From contig CAVZAF010000002.1 in assembly GCA_963773315.1 (NCBI GenBank), forward strand, positions 978,736-1,042,735: a stretch of DNA of 64,000 bases, written 5' to 3'. How positions within the stretch are numbered: position 1 is the first letter of the stretch; each line of letters begins with the position of its first letter. Of the stretch, positions 46,158 through 55,536 are shown piece after piece. A model generated the notes under the pieces. It saw only the letters and a list, made by a program, of their open reading frames with translations, had not been told where the DNA came from and made no database searches. Source of the DNA: DATKAS01 sp963773315 (GTDB taxonomy: Bacteria; Actinomycetota; Acidimicrobiia; Acidimicrobiales; DATKAS01). A program made the position numbers and the translations under genes.

Positions 46158-47612
46158 GTGACCTCGTCGCTGTTCGAGGGGTATCAGCACGAGGGGTTCT
46201 TCGACGAGTTCGTCGACGAGCTCGGCGAAGTGCGGCCGCACTACCGCCAGCTCGCGCTGCGGCTCGGCGCCCTCACACCCGAGGAGCTCGCTCGCCGCGA
46301 GCGGCTCCGCGACGCCGCGTTCCGATCTGCGGGCATCACGTTCACGGTCTACGGAGAGGACGCCGGGCTCGAGCGCACGTTCCCTATGGACCTGATCCCG
46401 CGCATCATCCCGGCCGTCGAGTGGGCACACGTCGAGCAAGGCCTCGGACAGCGAGTGACGGCCCTCAACATGTTCCTCGACGACCTCTATGTCGGTGAGC
46501 GAGCCGCCGTGAAAGACGGCATCGTGCCGATGAGCCTCGTGACGTCGAGTGAAGGCTTCGAGCGCGAGGCCTTCGGCATCCCGGTGCCGCGTGGCGCTCG
46601 TTGCTTGGTCGCAGGCATCGACCTCGTCCGCGACGTCGACGGCACGTATCGGGTGCTCGAGGACAACCTGCGCAACCCGAGCGGCATCTCCTACGTCCTC
46701 GAGAACCGCGCGGCGATGACCCGTGTGCTGCCGAGCGTCTTCGGCACCCATCGGGTGCAAGCGGTCGACCACTACGGCGCGTCGCTGCTCGCCGCGCTGC
46801 GGCAGGTCGCGCCCGCGGCCGCGGGCGACCCGTGTGTCGTCGTCCTCACGCCCGGCGTCTTCAACTCTGCGTACTTCGAGCACGCGTTCCTCGCTCGCCA
46901 GATGGGCGTCGAGCTCGTCGAGGGCCCGGACCTCATCGTCGACGAGCACGTCGTGAAGATGCGGACGACGCGCGGGCTCCAGCGCGTCGACGTCATCTAC
47001 CGCCGCATCGACGACCACTTCCTCGATCCCGTCACCTTCCGTCGCGACTCGACGCTCGGTGTGCCCGGTCTCATCGCTGCCGCGCGTGCCGGAAACGTGA
47101 CGATCGCGAACGCGGTCGGCAACGGCGTCGCCGACGACAAGGCGATGTACGCGTTCGTGCCCGATCTGATCCGCTACTACCTGAACGAGGAGCCGCTGCT
47201 CCCGAACGTCGAGACCTACCTGCTGTGGGATCCCGATCAGCGGGCGCAGGTGATCGACCGGCTCGACGAGCTCGTCGTGAAGCCGGTCGCCGGCTCGGGG
47301 GGCTACGGCATGCTCATCGGCCCGCACGCGTCGGACGAGGAGCTCGCGACCTTCCGCAAGCACATCGAGGAGGACCCCCGGGGATACATCGCGCAGGAGA
47401 TCGTGCAGCTTTCGCGGCATCCAACCCTCGTCGGCGATCACCTCGAAGGCCGGCACGTGGACCTGCGCCCGTTCGTGCTCTCGGGCGAGAGCATCGAAGT
47501 GATCCCGGGCGGCCTCACTCGCGTCGCGTTGCGCAGAGGGTCGCTCGTCGTGAATTCGTCGCAAGGCGGCGGATCGAAGGACACGTGGGTGCTGTCCGGA
47601 GACGCGGACTGA
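46158..47612 (+). CDS. Circularly permuted ATP-grasp type 2 protein
   Basis: 484 residues from GTG 46158. The N terminus VRPHYRQLALRLGALTPEEL, GEDAGLERTFPMDLIPRII and LVRDVDGTYRVLEDNLRNPS are typical of the circularly permuted ATP-grasp family described with alpha-E and transglutaminase-like partners. The C-terminal part has the ATP-binding LVVKPVAGSGGYGMLIGPHA and GGLTRVALRRGSLVVNSSQG. It should ligate an amino acid or amine to a peptide or small molecule. It overlaps the alpha-E gene by TGATG. Confidence 0.92.
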   Translation: MTSSLFEGYQHEGFFDEFVDELGEVRPHYRQLALRLGALTPEELARRERLRDAAFRSAGITFTVYGEDAGLERTFPMDLIPRIIPAVEWAHVEQGLGQRVTALNMFLDDLYVGERAAVKDGIVPMSLVTSSEGFEREAFGIPVPRGARCLVAGIDLVRDVDGTYRVLEDNLRNPSGISYVLENRAAMTRVLPSVFGTHRVQAVDHYGASLLAALRQVAPAAAGDPCVVVLTPGVFNSAYFEHAFLARQMGVELVEGPDLIVDEHVVKMRTTRGLQRVDVIYRRIDDHFLDPVTFRRDSTLGVPGLIAAARAGNVTIANAVGNGVADDKAMYAFVPDLIRYYLNEEPLLPNVETYLLWDPDQRAQVIDRLDELVVKPVAGSGGYGMLIGPHASDEELATFRKHIEEDPRGYIAQEIVQLSRHPTLVGDHLEGRHVDLRPFVLSGESIEVIPGGLTRVALRRGSLVVNSSQGGGSKDTWVLSGDAD

Positions 47613-48589
47613 TGCTCGCCCGGCACGCGGAGTCGCTCTTCTGGATGGGTCGCTACATGGAGCGCGCCGAGGACACCGCCCGCATGCTCGACGTGACCTA
47701 CCACGGCCTGTTGGAGTCGCCACCCGGGGAGGCCACGCGGTCGTGGCTCGACCTGCTCTCGGTGCTGAACCTCGACCAGGTCTTCGCCGAGCGAAACGAC
47801 GAGGCCACTGCCGGCCTCGTCAGCGAGTTCCTCGTGCTCGACGAGAAGAACGCTGGAGCGATCGTGAGCGCCGTCGGACGTGCTCGCGAGAACGCCCGGA
47901 GCGTCCGCGAGCTGATCTCGACCGAGCTGTGGGAGGCGGTGAACACGTTCTGGCTCGAGCTGCTGGCGCGCAACCTCCGGGCCGACCTCGAGGAGCAGCC
48001 GTACGAGCTCTACGGGCTCGTGAAGCGCCGATGCCAGATGGTGAACGGCGTCGCGGCCGAGACGATGTCGCGTGACGACGGCTGGCGGTTCCTGATGCTC
48101 GGCTGGATGCTCGAGCGGGCAGAGATGACGTGCCGGCTGCTGAACGTCCGCTACGGCGAGCTCGCCGGGGTGACCGACCTCGCGGGTTTTCATCTGCTCT
48201 CTGGCGTGCTCAAGTCCGCGTCGGCGTCCGAGGCGTACCGCAAGACGTACGGCGCGGCGATGGACCCGGCGCGCGTCGTCGAGTTCTTGCTGCTCTCGCG
48301 CACGTTTCCTCGCAGCGTCCTCTACTGCTTGCGCCAAGCCGAGCGTGACCTCGCTCGCCTCACTGCCGGCGACGCGCTCACGCGTCCCGAGCGGATCGTC
48401 GGTCGCATCCGGTCCGAGCTCGAGTTCTGTGACGTCGCTGAGCTCCTCGCCGGCGGACTGCAAGGGAACCTCGACCGGGTGCAGGAGGGCGTCCGCGAGG
48501 GCTCCGAGGCGATCGCCGCGCAGTACTTCCGGAACCTCCAGGTCGATCTCCACTCGATCGAGTCGCAGCCGTCCGCGGGTGGAGGCTGA
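47612..48589 (+). CDS. Alpha-E domain protein
   Basis: 325 residues, all helical, from ATG 47612 in the ATP-grasp stop. The start MLARHAESLFWMGRYMERAE, DTARMLDVTYHGLLESPPGE and WRFLMLGWMLERAEMTCRLL are the signature of the alpha-E family, which is almost always next to the circularly permuted ATP-grasp gene. No catalytic residues are established for the family. It is probably a structural or specificity partner. Confidence 0.93.
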   Translation: MLARHAESLFWMGRYMERAEDTARMLDVTYHGLLESPPGEATRSWLDLLSVLNLDQVFAERNDEATAGLVSEFLVLDEKNAGAIVSAVGRARENARSVRELISTELWEAVNTFWLELLARNLRADLEEQPYELYGLVKRRCQMVNGVAAETMSRDDGWRFLMLGWMLERAEMTCRLLNVRYGELAGVTDLAGFHLLSGVLKSASASEAYRKTYGAAMDPARVVEFLLLSRTFPRSVLYCLRQAERDLARLTAGDALTRPERIVGRIRSELEFCDVAELLAGGLQGNLDRVQEGVREGSEAIAAQYFRNLQVDLHSIESQPSAGGG

Positions 48590-48590
48590 C

Positions 48591-49567
48591 ATGCGGCTCG
48601 ACATCCGCTACCGCACCCGGTTCGAGTACGACGCGCCCGTGCGCGAGTCGCAGAACGAGCTGCGAGCGGCGCCGGTGAGCGACCCGCGCCAGCAGCTCAT
48701 CTCGTATCGGGTCACCACGACGCCGGCTTCGCGCGTCTTCTCGTTCACCGACTACTGGGGGACACGTGTCGACGCGTTCGGCGTGCGCGAGGCGCACGAG
48801 GCGCTGGACGTGGTCGCCGAGGCAGCTGTGGAGACTCGGCGGACGCCGCTCTTCACTGCGTCGCCGCACGTCGACAGCCTGCACGGCGAGCCATTCCGGG
48901 AGGAGCACCTCGAGTACCTCCTTCCGACGCCGCACGCGGATTGGGGCGCGGGGGTCGCCGAGGAGGCCCGCCGCGAGCTCGCGGCCGCCGGCCCGGACCT
49001 CGTGAGCGTCGTGCTGGCGTTGCATCGGCGGGTCGGGAGCTCGATGAGCTACGAGCCCGGCTCGACGTACGTCGGTGTCGAGGTCGAGGAGGTGCTCGCG
49101 CCGGCGCGTCGGGGTGTGCCAGGACTTCGCGCACCTTGCGATCGCGATGTGCCGCAGCATCGGCGTGCCCGCCCGGTATGTGTCGGGCTACCTGTTCACC
49201 ACGGACGACGCAACCGGCGAGGACCCTGACGCCGAGGCAGTGCGCGTGCAGACTCACGCATGGTTCGAGGCCGCGATGCCCGGGAGGCGGATGGCTCGCG
49301 CTCGACCCGACGAACGCGACCGAGGTCGGCTTGCGGCACGTGAAGATCGGGCACGGTCGTGACTACAACGACGTCCCGCCGCTTCGCGGCGTGTTCGGCG
49401 GCACGGCAGTGCCGAGCCTCGGCGTCACCGTCGACATCCGCCGTCTCGCGGGCGCGGGCGCCGCGGATGCCGGGCGCGCCGCGGCGGCCGCTCAGCAGCG
49501 GCTCGACGAGGCGCGCGCGCGTCGGGCGCGGCTCGCTCAGCAGTCGGCCCAGCAACAGCAGCAATAG
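48591..49567 (+). CDS. Transglutaminase-like protease-fold protein (two insertions)
   Basis: ATG 48591 directly after the alpha-E stop. N-terminal domain MRLDIRYRTRFEYDAPVRES, then the Cys-His-Asp triad: GVCQDFAHLAIAMCRSIGV (Cys), RVQTHAWFEAAMPG (His) and WLALDPTNATEVGLRHVKIG (Asp). Indels near 49110 and 49285 split these motifs over three frames; the corrected length is about 324 residues. The C terminus is alanine- and glutamine-rich. It is the third member of the conserved ATP-grasp/alpha-E/transglutaminase operon and probably trims or crosslinks the peptide product. Confidence 0.92.
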
Positions 49568-49574
49568 CCGGCGG

Positions 49575-49580
49575 TAGCCT
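49575..49580 (+). promoter_or_regulatory. -10 box for the lpd gene
   Basis: TAGCCT, first base 12 nt before GTG 49587, predicting a leaderless message. Confidence 0.55.
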
Positions 49581-49586
49581 GCAGCC

Positions 49587-50988
49587 GTGGCTGAATCGTT
49601 CGATCTCGTCATCATCGGCGGCGGTCCGGGCGGCTACGCAGCAGCGCTCTACGGCAGCGAGCGCGGGCCTCACGGTCGCCATGATCGAGAAGGACAAGGT
49701 CGGTGGCACGTGCCTGCACCGCGGGTGCATCCCGGCGAAGGAGTTCCTCGAGACGGCCGCGACGTTCCGGCACGTCGCCGGCGCGAAGGAGTTCGGTGTC
49801 GAAGCCGGTCAGCCGATCGTCGACTTCGCCGTCAGCCAGGCGCGCAAGCAGAAGGTCGTCGAGACCCTCTACAAGGGCCTGACGGGGCTCGTGAAGGGCC
49901 GCAAGATCGTCACCTACAACGGCACCGGCTCGCTGGGCCCTGGCCATGTGGTGACTGTGAAGGGCGATGACGGGGCGACGGTCGAGCTGCAGGGCACCCA
50001 TGTCGTGCTCGCGTCGGGCTCCGTGCCCCGCACGATCCCCGGCTTCGACGTCGACGGCCGCATCGTGCTCACGAGTGACGAAGTGCTCATGCTCGACAAG
50101 CTCCCGAGCTCCGCGGTCGTCATCGGTGGCGGCGCGATCGGCTGCGAGTTCGCGTCGATGATGTCCGACCTCGGTGTGCAGGTCACGATCCTCGAGGCGC
50201 TGCCGAAGGTCCTTCCCGGATGCGATGGCGATGTGGCGAACGTCGTCGTGCGCTCGTTCCAGAAGCGCGGCATCCAGATCCGCACAGGTGTGCCCGTGAC
50301 CGGACACGAGCCCCAGAGCGACGGCGGCACGATCGTGCGCTTCGGCGAGGGCGAAGAGGTCCGCGTCGACCAGGTGGTCGTGTCGGTGGGCCGCCGCCCC
50401 TACGCCGACCTGCTCGGGCTCGACGGAACAGCGGTCCAGGTCGACCGGGGCTTCGTGCAGGTCGACCAGTGGTGCCGCACCGCGGAGCCCGGCGTCTACG
50501 CCATCGGCGACCTCATCGCGACCCCGCAGCTCGCGCACGTCGGCTTCGCCGAGGCGATCATGGTCGTGAAGGACATCCTCGGCGAGAGCCCGGTGCCGGT
50601 CGACTACGGGAAGGTGCCGTGGGCGATCTACTGCTTCCCCGAGGTCGCGTTCGCGGGCTACTCCGAAGATGCAGCGAAGGAGGCGGGCTACGACGTCGTG
50701 ACGTCGAAGCATCAGTACCGAGGCAACAGCCGCGCGCAGATCATCGGGGAGATCGAGGGGCTCGTGAAGATCATCGCTGAGAAGCGCCCCGACGGAAGCG
50801 CCGGCACCGTCCTCGGGGTCCACATGGTCGGCCCTTGGGTCACCGAGCAGCTCGGCGCGGGCTACCTCGCGGTGAACTGGGAAGCGACGGTCGACGAGGT
50901 CGCGCACTACATCCAGCCGCACCCGTCGCTCTCCGAGCTCTTCGGCGAGAGCGTGCTGGCGATGACCGGAAGGAGCCTCCACGGCTGA
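49587..50988 (+). CDS. lpd: Dihydrolipoamide dehydrogenase (E3) (one insertion)
   Basis: GTG 49587 with TAGCCT 12 bases upstream. FAD motif LVIIGGGPGGYAAALYGSE, redox-active disulfide GGTCLHRGCIPAKEFLETAA, NAD motif SSAVVIGGGAIGCEFASMMS, the second FAD motif GVYAIGDLIATPQLAHVGFA, and the C-terminal His-Glu dyad in HYIQPHPSLSELFGE. An extra base near 49662 separates SERG from LTVAMIEKDK. The corrected length is 466 residues. E3 reoxidises the lipoyl arm of E2. The stop overlaps the E2 start (TGATG). Confidence 0.96.
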
Positions 50989-52412
50989 TGGCCGACGTCA
51001 CGATGCCCCAGCTCGGTGAGACAGTCACCGAGGGCACGATCACCAAGTGGTTCAAGAAGGTCGGTGACCCGGTCGCGGTCGACGAGCCGTTGTTCGAGGT
51101 CTCGACCGACAAGGTCGACACCGAGGTGCCCTCGCCGATGGCCGGGTTCATCGCCGAGATCAAGGTCAACGAGGGCGACACCGTCGACGTAGGCGCATTG
51201 ATCGCGGTCATCTCGTCCGACGCCGGCGCGCAACCGGCGACGCCCGAGCCGCCCGCCGCTGCACCTGCTCCGGTCGCCGAGGCGCCGCCCACGGTTGTCG
51301 AAGCGCCCCCGCCGCCGGCTGCCGCGCCCGAGCCCGCGCCGGCTCCGCGCCGCCGCCGCACCGGCTCCGTTGCTCCCGCGCAGGCGCCCGCAGCCGCCGC
51401 AGCTCCGGCAGCGACGGGTGAGGCCGGCAACAAGCTGCTCTCGCCGGTGGTGCGCCGGCTCGTCGCCGAGCACGGGCTCGATCCCGCCGCCATCCGCGGT
51501 ACGGGCGCCGGTGGTCGCATCACTCGCGAAGACGTGCTCGATCACATCGACAAGCACGTCGACGACGGCGGCGTGGCTCCGGCAGCCGCGGTACCTGTCG
51601 CACCCGTTGCACCTGCCGCACCGGCAGCACCGGCAGCCGCAGCGCCTGCGCCCGCGGTCTCCCGGCCAGCGGCCGTGGTGCCCACTGCCGCACCGGGACA
51701 ACGCGAAGAGGTCGTCACCCTTCCGAAGATCCGCAAGCTGACGGGCGATCACATGGTGATGTCGCTCGCGACGTCGCCGCATGCGTTCAGCGTCGTCGAG
51801 ATCGACTACGAGAACGTCGACCGCGTGCGCCGCGCGCACATGGACGCGTGGCATGCGCAAGAGGGGTTCACCCTGACGTACCTGCCGTTCGTGTCACGGG
51901 CGATCATCGACGCGATCGCCGAGTTCCCGCGCATGAACGCGACAGTGGGCGACGGCGAGCTCACGGTGCACCACTACGTCGACCTCGGCATCGCGGTCGA
52001 CCTGAGCTACGAGGGACTGCTCGTACCGGTGATCCGCGATGCGGACGCGAAGCGCCTCCGCGCGATCGCTCGCGAGATCTACGACCTCGCGACTCGCGCA
52101 CGCTCCCGGAAGCTCTCGCCCGACGAGATCCGCGGCGGCACCTTCACGATCTCGAACAACGGCTCGGCCGGAAGTGTGCTCACCGCGGCGATCATCGGCC
52201 AGCCGCAAGTCGCGATCATCTCGACCGACGCCGTCAAGCGTCGCCCCGTCGTCGTCGAGGCGACGGGTGGCGGCGAGGCGATCGTCATCCACTCCGTCGG
52301 CAACCTGGCGATGAGCTGGGATCACCGCGCCTTCGACGGTGTCTACGCCGCGCACTTCCTCGTGAAGGTGAAGGACATCCTCGAGACGCGGGACTGGGAA
52401 GCCGAGCTGTGA
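50988..52412 (+). CDS. 2-oxo-acid dehydrogenase E2 (dihydrolipoamide acyltransferase)
   Basis: 474 residues from ATG 50988. A lipoyl domain (residues 1-77) has the lipoylated lysine in FEVSTDKVDTEVPSPMAGF; a Pro/Ala-rich linker follows. The peripheral subunit-binding domain contains LLSPVVRRLVAEHGLDPAAI and RGTGAGGRITREDVLDHI. The acyltransferase domain has the active-site His in SVGNLAMSWDHRAFDGVYAA. Acetyl or succinyl specificity cannot be read; the E1 (aceE) at 28-31 kb suggests pyruvate, but the E2 may belong to another complex. Operon lpd-E2-lipB-lipA. Confidence 0.95.
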   Translation: MADVTMPQLGETVTEGTITKWFKKVGDPVAVDEPLFEVSTDKVDTEVPSPMAGFIAEIKVNEGDTVDVGALIAVISSDAGAQPATPEPPAAAPAPVAEAPPTVVEAPPPPAAAPEPAPAPRRRRTGSVAPAQAPAAAAAPAATGEAGNKLLSPVVRRLVAEHGLDPAAIRGTGAGGRITREDVLDHIDKHVDDGGVAPAAAVPVAPVAPAAPAAPAAAAPAPAVSRPAAVVPTAAPGQREEVVTLPKIRKLTGDHMVMSLATSPHAFSVVEIDYENVDRVRRAHMDAWHAQEGFTLTYLPFVSRAIIDAIAEFPRMNATVGDGELTVHHYVDLGIAVDLSYEGLLVPVIRDADAKRLRAIAREIYDLATRARSRKLSPDEIRGGTFTISNNGSAGSVLTAAIIGQPQVAIISTDAVKRRPVVVEATGGGEAIVIHSVGNLAMSWDHRAFDGVYAAHFLVKVKDILETRDWEAEL

Positions 52413-53177
52413 CGCTGAGAGTGCGGTGGTTGGGCCGCGTGCCCTACCGCGAGGCACTCGACGTGCAGCACGCGCTCTTCGACTCGGCGACCGACTGACC
52501 ATCTGCTCCTGCTCGAGCACCCTCACGTCTACACGCTCGGCGTCAGGGCTTCGACCGAGCACATCCTCACACCGCCGGCGAGCGTCGGTGCCGACCTCGT
52601 GCGGGTCGATCGCGGCGGCGATGTCACGTATCACGGGCCGGGCCAGCTCGTCGGCTATCCCATCCTCACGCTGCCCGGCAAGCGTGGGCCCGCGACCGGC
52701 ATGGCCGACACGGTCGCGTACGTCGAGAGCATCGAGCAGCTGCTCATCGACGCTCTGGCCGAGCTCGGCGTGCCCGAGCGCCGGCGCGGCTGCGGCGGTA
52801 TCCCGGGGTGTGGCTCGACGCGGACACTGATGCACCGCGCAAGATCGCGGCGATCGGCGTGCGCCTGTCGCGTGGGCGCACGATGCACGGCTTCGCGCTC
52901 AACGTCAGCACCGACCTCTCGATGTTCGGACACATCGTGCCGTGCGGCATCGCGGACATGGGCGTGACGTCGCTCGCCGCCGAAGGCGTCGATGTCTCGA
53001 TGCAAGCGGCGGTCGATGTCGTCAGCGGGCTCGCGGTCCAACGGTGGGGTCGTGACGGATGGGAGCGGCAGGACGTCGCGTGGCGTGACCGCCCGGAGGA
53101 TCTGTCGCTCTTCAGCCGAGGTCATGGGGCCGGCGAGCCGGTGCGGCTCACGGGCCGGCTCGCACAGGCAGGCGTGA
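52409..53177 (+). CDS. lipB: Octanoyl-[ACP]:protein N-octanoyltransferase LipB (several indels)
   Basis: GTG 52409 overlapping the E2 stop. LipB transfers octanoate from acyl-ACP to E2 lipoyl domains. Conserved parts are RVPYREALDVQHALFDSA, LLLLEHPHVYTLGVRAS, RGGDVTYHGPGQLVGYPILT, KIAAIGVRLSRGRTMHGFAL (catalytic Lys) and GHIVPCGIADMGVTSLA (catalytic Cys). The frame shifts near 52496 (extra T) and 52790. It then runs into lipA without a stop. A last indel would put the TGA at 53175-53177, overlapping the lipA GTG. The corrected length is about 255 residues. Confidence 0.88.
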
Positions 53178-54075
53178 CCGAGGGGCTTCAGATCTCGACG
53201 CGAAAGCCCGAGTGGCTGCGCGCGCAGGTGCACCACGATCGCCGCGTGCTCACGTTGCGGCACACGATGCGCGACCTCGGTCTCGCAACTGTCTGCGAAG
53301 AGGCAGGATGCCCGAACCTCTCCGAGTGCTGGGCTGACGGCACCGCGACGTTCATGATCAACGGCTCCTCGTGTACACGTGCGTGCGGCTTCTGCCTCGT
53401 CGACACGAGCCATCCGGTCGCCGCTCGACCCCGACGAGCCGTCGCGCGTCGCGGAGGCAGTGCGCCGGATGGGTGTCGCCCACGCGGTCGTCACTGCAGT
53501 CGCGCGTGACGATCTGCCCGACGGCGGCGCGAGCGGCGTTCGTCGAGACGATCGATGCGATCCGCCGTGCGTCTCCCGACGTCGCGGTCGAGGTGCTCAT
53601 CCCGGACTGCAAGGGCGACGTCGCCGCGCTCGATGCGATCTTCGCTGCACGTCCGGACGTGCTGAACCACAACGTCGAGACCGTCCCGCGGCTCCAGCGG
53701 GCGGTGCGGCCCTCGGCCGGCTACGCCCGCAGCCTCGCGGTGCTCGCCCGCGCCAAGGCCGCGGGGCTCGTCACGAAGTCCGGGCTGATCGTGGGGATGG
53801 GGGAGACCGACGACGAGGTCGTCGCCACGCTCGCGGATCTCCGCGCGGTGGCCGTCGACATCGTGACGATCGGGCAGTACCTCCGGCCGACGAGCCATCA
53901 CCTCCCGGTCGCGCGATGGGTGCCGCCCGAGTCGTTCGACGCGTTTCGCCGCGAGGGTGAGGCGATGGGGATCGCCCATGTCGAGTCGTCGCCGTTGACT
54001 CGCTCGAGCTACCACGCCCGCAGTGCGGCAGAGGCGGCGCGACCGGGGGTCGAGCGCCGTACCGTGTCGGCATGA
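53174..54075 (+). CDS. lipA: Lipoyl synthase LipA (two insertions)
   Basis: 299 residues after correction, from GTG 53174. Radical SAM enzyme that inserts two sulfurs into octanoyl-E2. Both [4Fe-4S] sites are present: the auxiliary cluster CEEAGCPNLSEC and the radical SAM cluster CTRACGFC. Later motifs are DVAVEVLIPDCKGDVAALDA, NHNVETVPRLQRAVRPSAGY and TKSGLIVGMGETDDEVV. The C-terminal SSYHA with its serine, ligand of the auxiliary cluster, is also present. Extra bases near 53420 and 53535 break the frame. The stop overlaps the next start (ATGA). Confidence 0.93.
54060..54065 (+). promoter_or_regulatory. -10 box for the M24 peptidase gene
   Basis: TACCGT inside the 3' end of lipA, first base 12 nt before ATG 54072. 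The gene may be transcribed separately or coupled to lipA. Confidence 0.45.
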
Positions 54076-55031
54076 CCGCGCCGACGGCTGCCTACGCCGA
54101 TCGCCTGAGCTCGCGTCCGGCGGGCGATGAGCCGAGAAGGGAATCGACGTGCTCCTCCTGTCGGTGGGCGCGGACCTGCCCTGGCTGACGGGCTACGAGG
54201 CGATGCCGCTCGAGCGGCTCACGATGCTCGTCGCGCACCGCGACGGTGAGGCCACGTTGGTCGTGCCGACGCTCGAAGCGCCGCGGGTGGTCGAGCAGCC
54301 CGGAGTGTTCGCGATCCGGCGTTGGGACGAGACCGACGATCCGGTCGCGATCGTCGCCGAGATCGCCGGGAAGGCGTCGACCGCCGCGATCGGCGACACG
54401 ACGTGGGCGAGGTTCCTGCTCGCCCTGCAGAGCGAGATGCCGTCGACGTCCTTCTCGCGCGCGGTCGAGGTCACGGGAGCGCTGCGGGCACAGAAGGACG
54501 CTTCCGAGATCGACGCACTGCGACGCGCGGGCGCGGCGGCCGACCGAGTGGCGACGGCTCTCCAGTCAGGCGAGATCGCGCTCGTCGGGCGCACCGAGGC
54601 GGCGGTCTCGGCCGAGATCTCGGCGCGGCTTCTCGCCGAGGGCCACCATCAGGTCAACTTCGCGATCGTCGCCGCGGGCGAGAACGCGGCGAGTCCGCAC
54701 CACGACGCGAGTGACCGGATCATCCGCAGTGGCGAGGTCGTCCTCTGCGACTTCGGCGGCACGCTCGACGGCTACTGCAGCGACATCACTCGTTGCGTGT
54801 CACTGGGCACGCCGTCGACCGAGGTCCGCGACGCGTACGACGTGCTCTTCGAAGCACAGGCTTCCGCGGTGAAGGCCGCGGTCGTGGGCACGCCGTGCGA
54901 GGACGTCGACGCGGCGGCACGGTCGATCATCGCTGGGGCCGGCTACGGCCCTCAGTTCATCCATCGCACGGGCCACGGCATCGGCGTCGAAGCCCACGAG
55001 GATCCGTACATCGTCGAGGGCAACACCCAGC
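54072..55031 (+). CDS. M24 family metallopeptidase (Xaa-Pro-dipeptidase-like), 3' end lost at the chimeric join
   Basis: ATG 54072 in the lipA stop. After removing extra bases near 54111 and 54137 it reads MTAPTAAYADRLSRVRRAMS, VLLLSVGADLPWLTGYEAMP (N-terminal creatinase-like domain) and the pita-bread domain. The metal site is visible in HQVNFAIVAAGENAASPHHD, LCDFGGTLDGYCSDITRCVS and PQFIHRTGHGIGVEAHEDPY. The reading stops being homologous at IVEGNTQ; the next bases belong to an alphaproteobacterial CBS gene. About 60 C-terminal residues, with the last glutamate ligands, are missing because of the join, not because of a mutation in the organism. Confidence 0.9.
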
Positions 55032-55451
55032 TTGAAAGTCAAAGAAGCAATGCACAAGGGCGTCGAGTGGGTCGGCCCGGAAACTCCTGTCACTGAAGTC
55101 GCCAAATTGATGTGTACACGCAACATCGGCGCCATCCCGATCGGAGAGAACGACCGGTTGATCGGCATGGTCACCGACCGCGACATCGTTTGCAAAGGAT
55201 TGGCGCATGATAGTTTTGATGTGCGCCGCACGACCGCGCGAGATGTGATGACCCCAGGCATCCATTGCTGCCGCGAGGATGACGATCTCGCCAAGGCGGT
55301 GCGGCACATGGAGACGCTTGAGGTCCGCAGGTTGCCGGTGATCAATAAAGCTAATCGGATGGTCGGTATGCTTGCGCTAGGCGACGTCAGTGATTTGGCG
55401 CCAAGCGATTTGCTGTCGGAGTACGTCCAGAGTGTCTCGGCTCACCACTGA
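55032..55451 (+). CDS. CBS-domain protein
   Basis: 139 residues with two CBS motifs: MKVKEAMHKGVEWVGPETPV, ICTRNIGAIPIGENDRL-like and VTDRDIVCKGLAHDSFDVRR, then TTARDVMTPGIHCCREDDDL and EVRRLPVINKANRMVGMLAL. CBS pairs bind adenosine nucleotides and act as energy sensors. The first codon is a TTG at the very join; the true start was probably ATG in the parent genome. Composition, codon use and homology are alphaproteobacterial. Confidence 0.85.
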   Translation: MKVKEAMHKGVEWVGPETPVTEVAKLMCTRNIGAIPIGENDRLIGMVTDRDIVCKGLAHDSFDVRRTTARDVMTPGIHCCREDDDLAKAVRHMETLEVRRLPVINKANRMVGMLALGDVSDLAPSDLLSEYVQSVSAHH

Positions 55452-55510
55452 CTGCGCGACTGCCGATGTCGGTTCCGGGTCATTAAGGACGTCGCGACAA
55501 CCCGCGCAAT

Positions 55511-55536
55511 GTCCGCTCTAACCCCTAAGAGCGGAC
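55511..55536. repeat. Palindromic intergenic element
   Basis: GTCCGCTCT, an 8-base loop, AGAGCGGAC: a perfect 9-bp stem in the gene-free stretch after the CBS gene. Similar TGTCCGC/GCGGACA palindromes are, as I recall, scattered in Bradyrhizobium-type genomes; the family name is not certain. Confidence 0.45.

Noticed and set aside
52808..53509. LipB-LipA fusion protein
   Set aside because: A stop overlapping the lipA GTG exists in the neighbouring frame at 53175-53177; one more indel explains the loss, in line with the rest of the gene.
54149..55096. M24 peptidase with a novel C-terminal extension into the CBS region
   Set aside because: The tail (LESQRSNAQG) is a frame-shifted read of the CBS gene; the junction is an assembly join.
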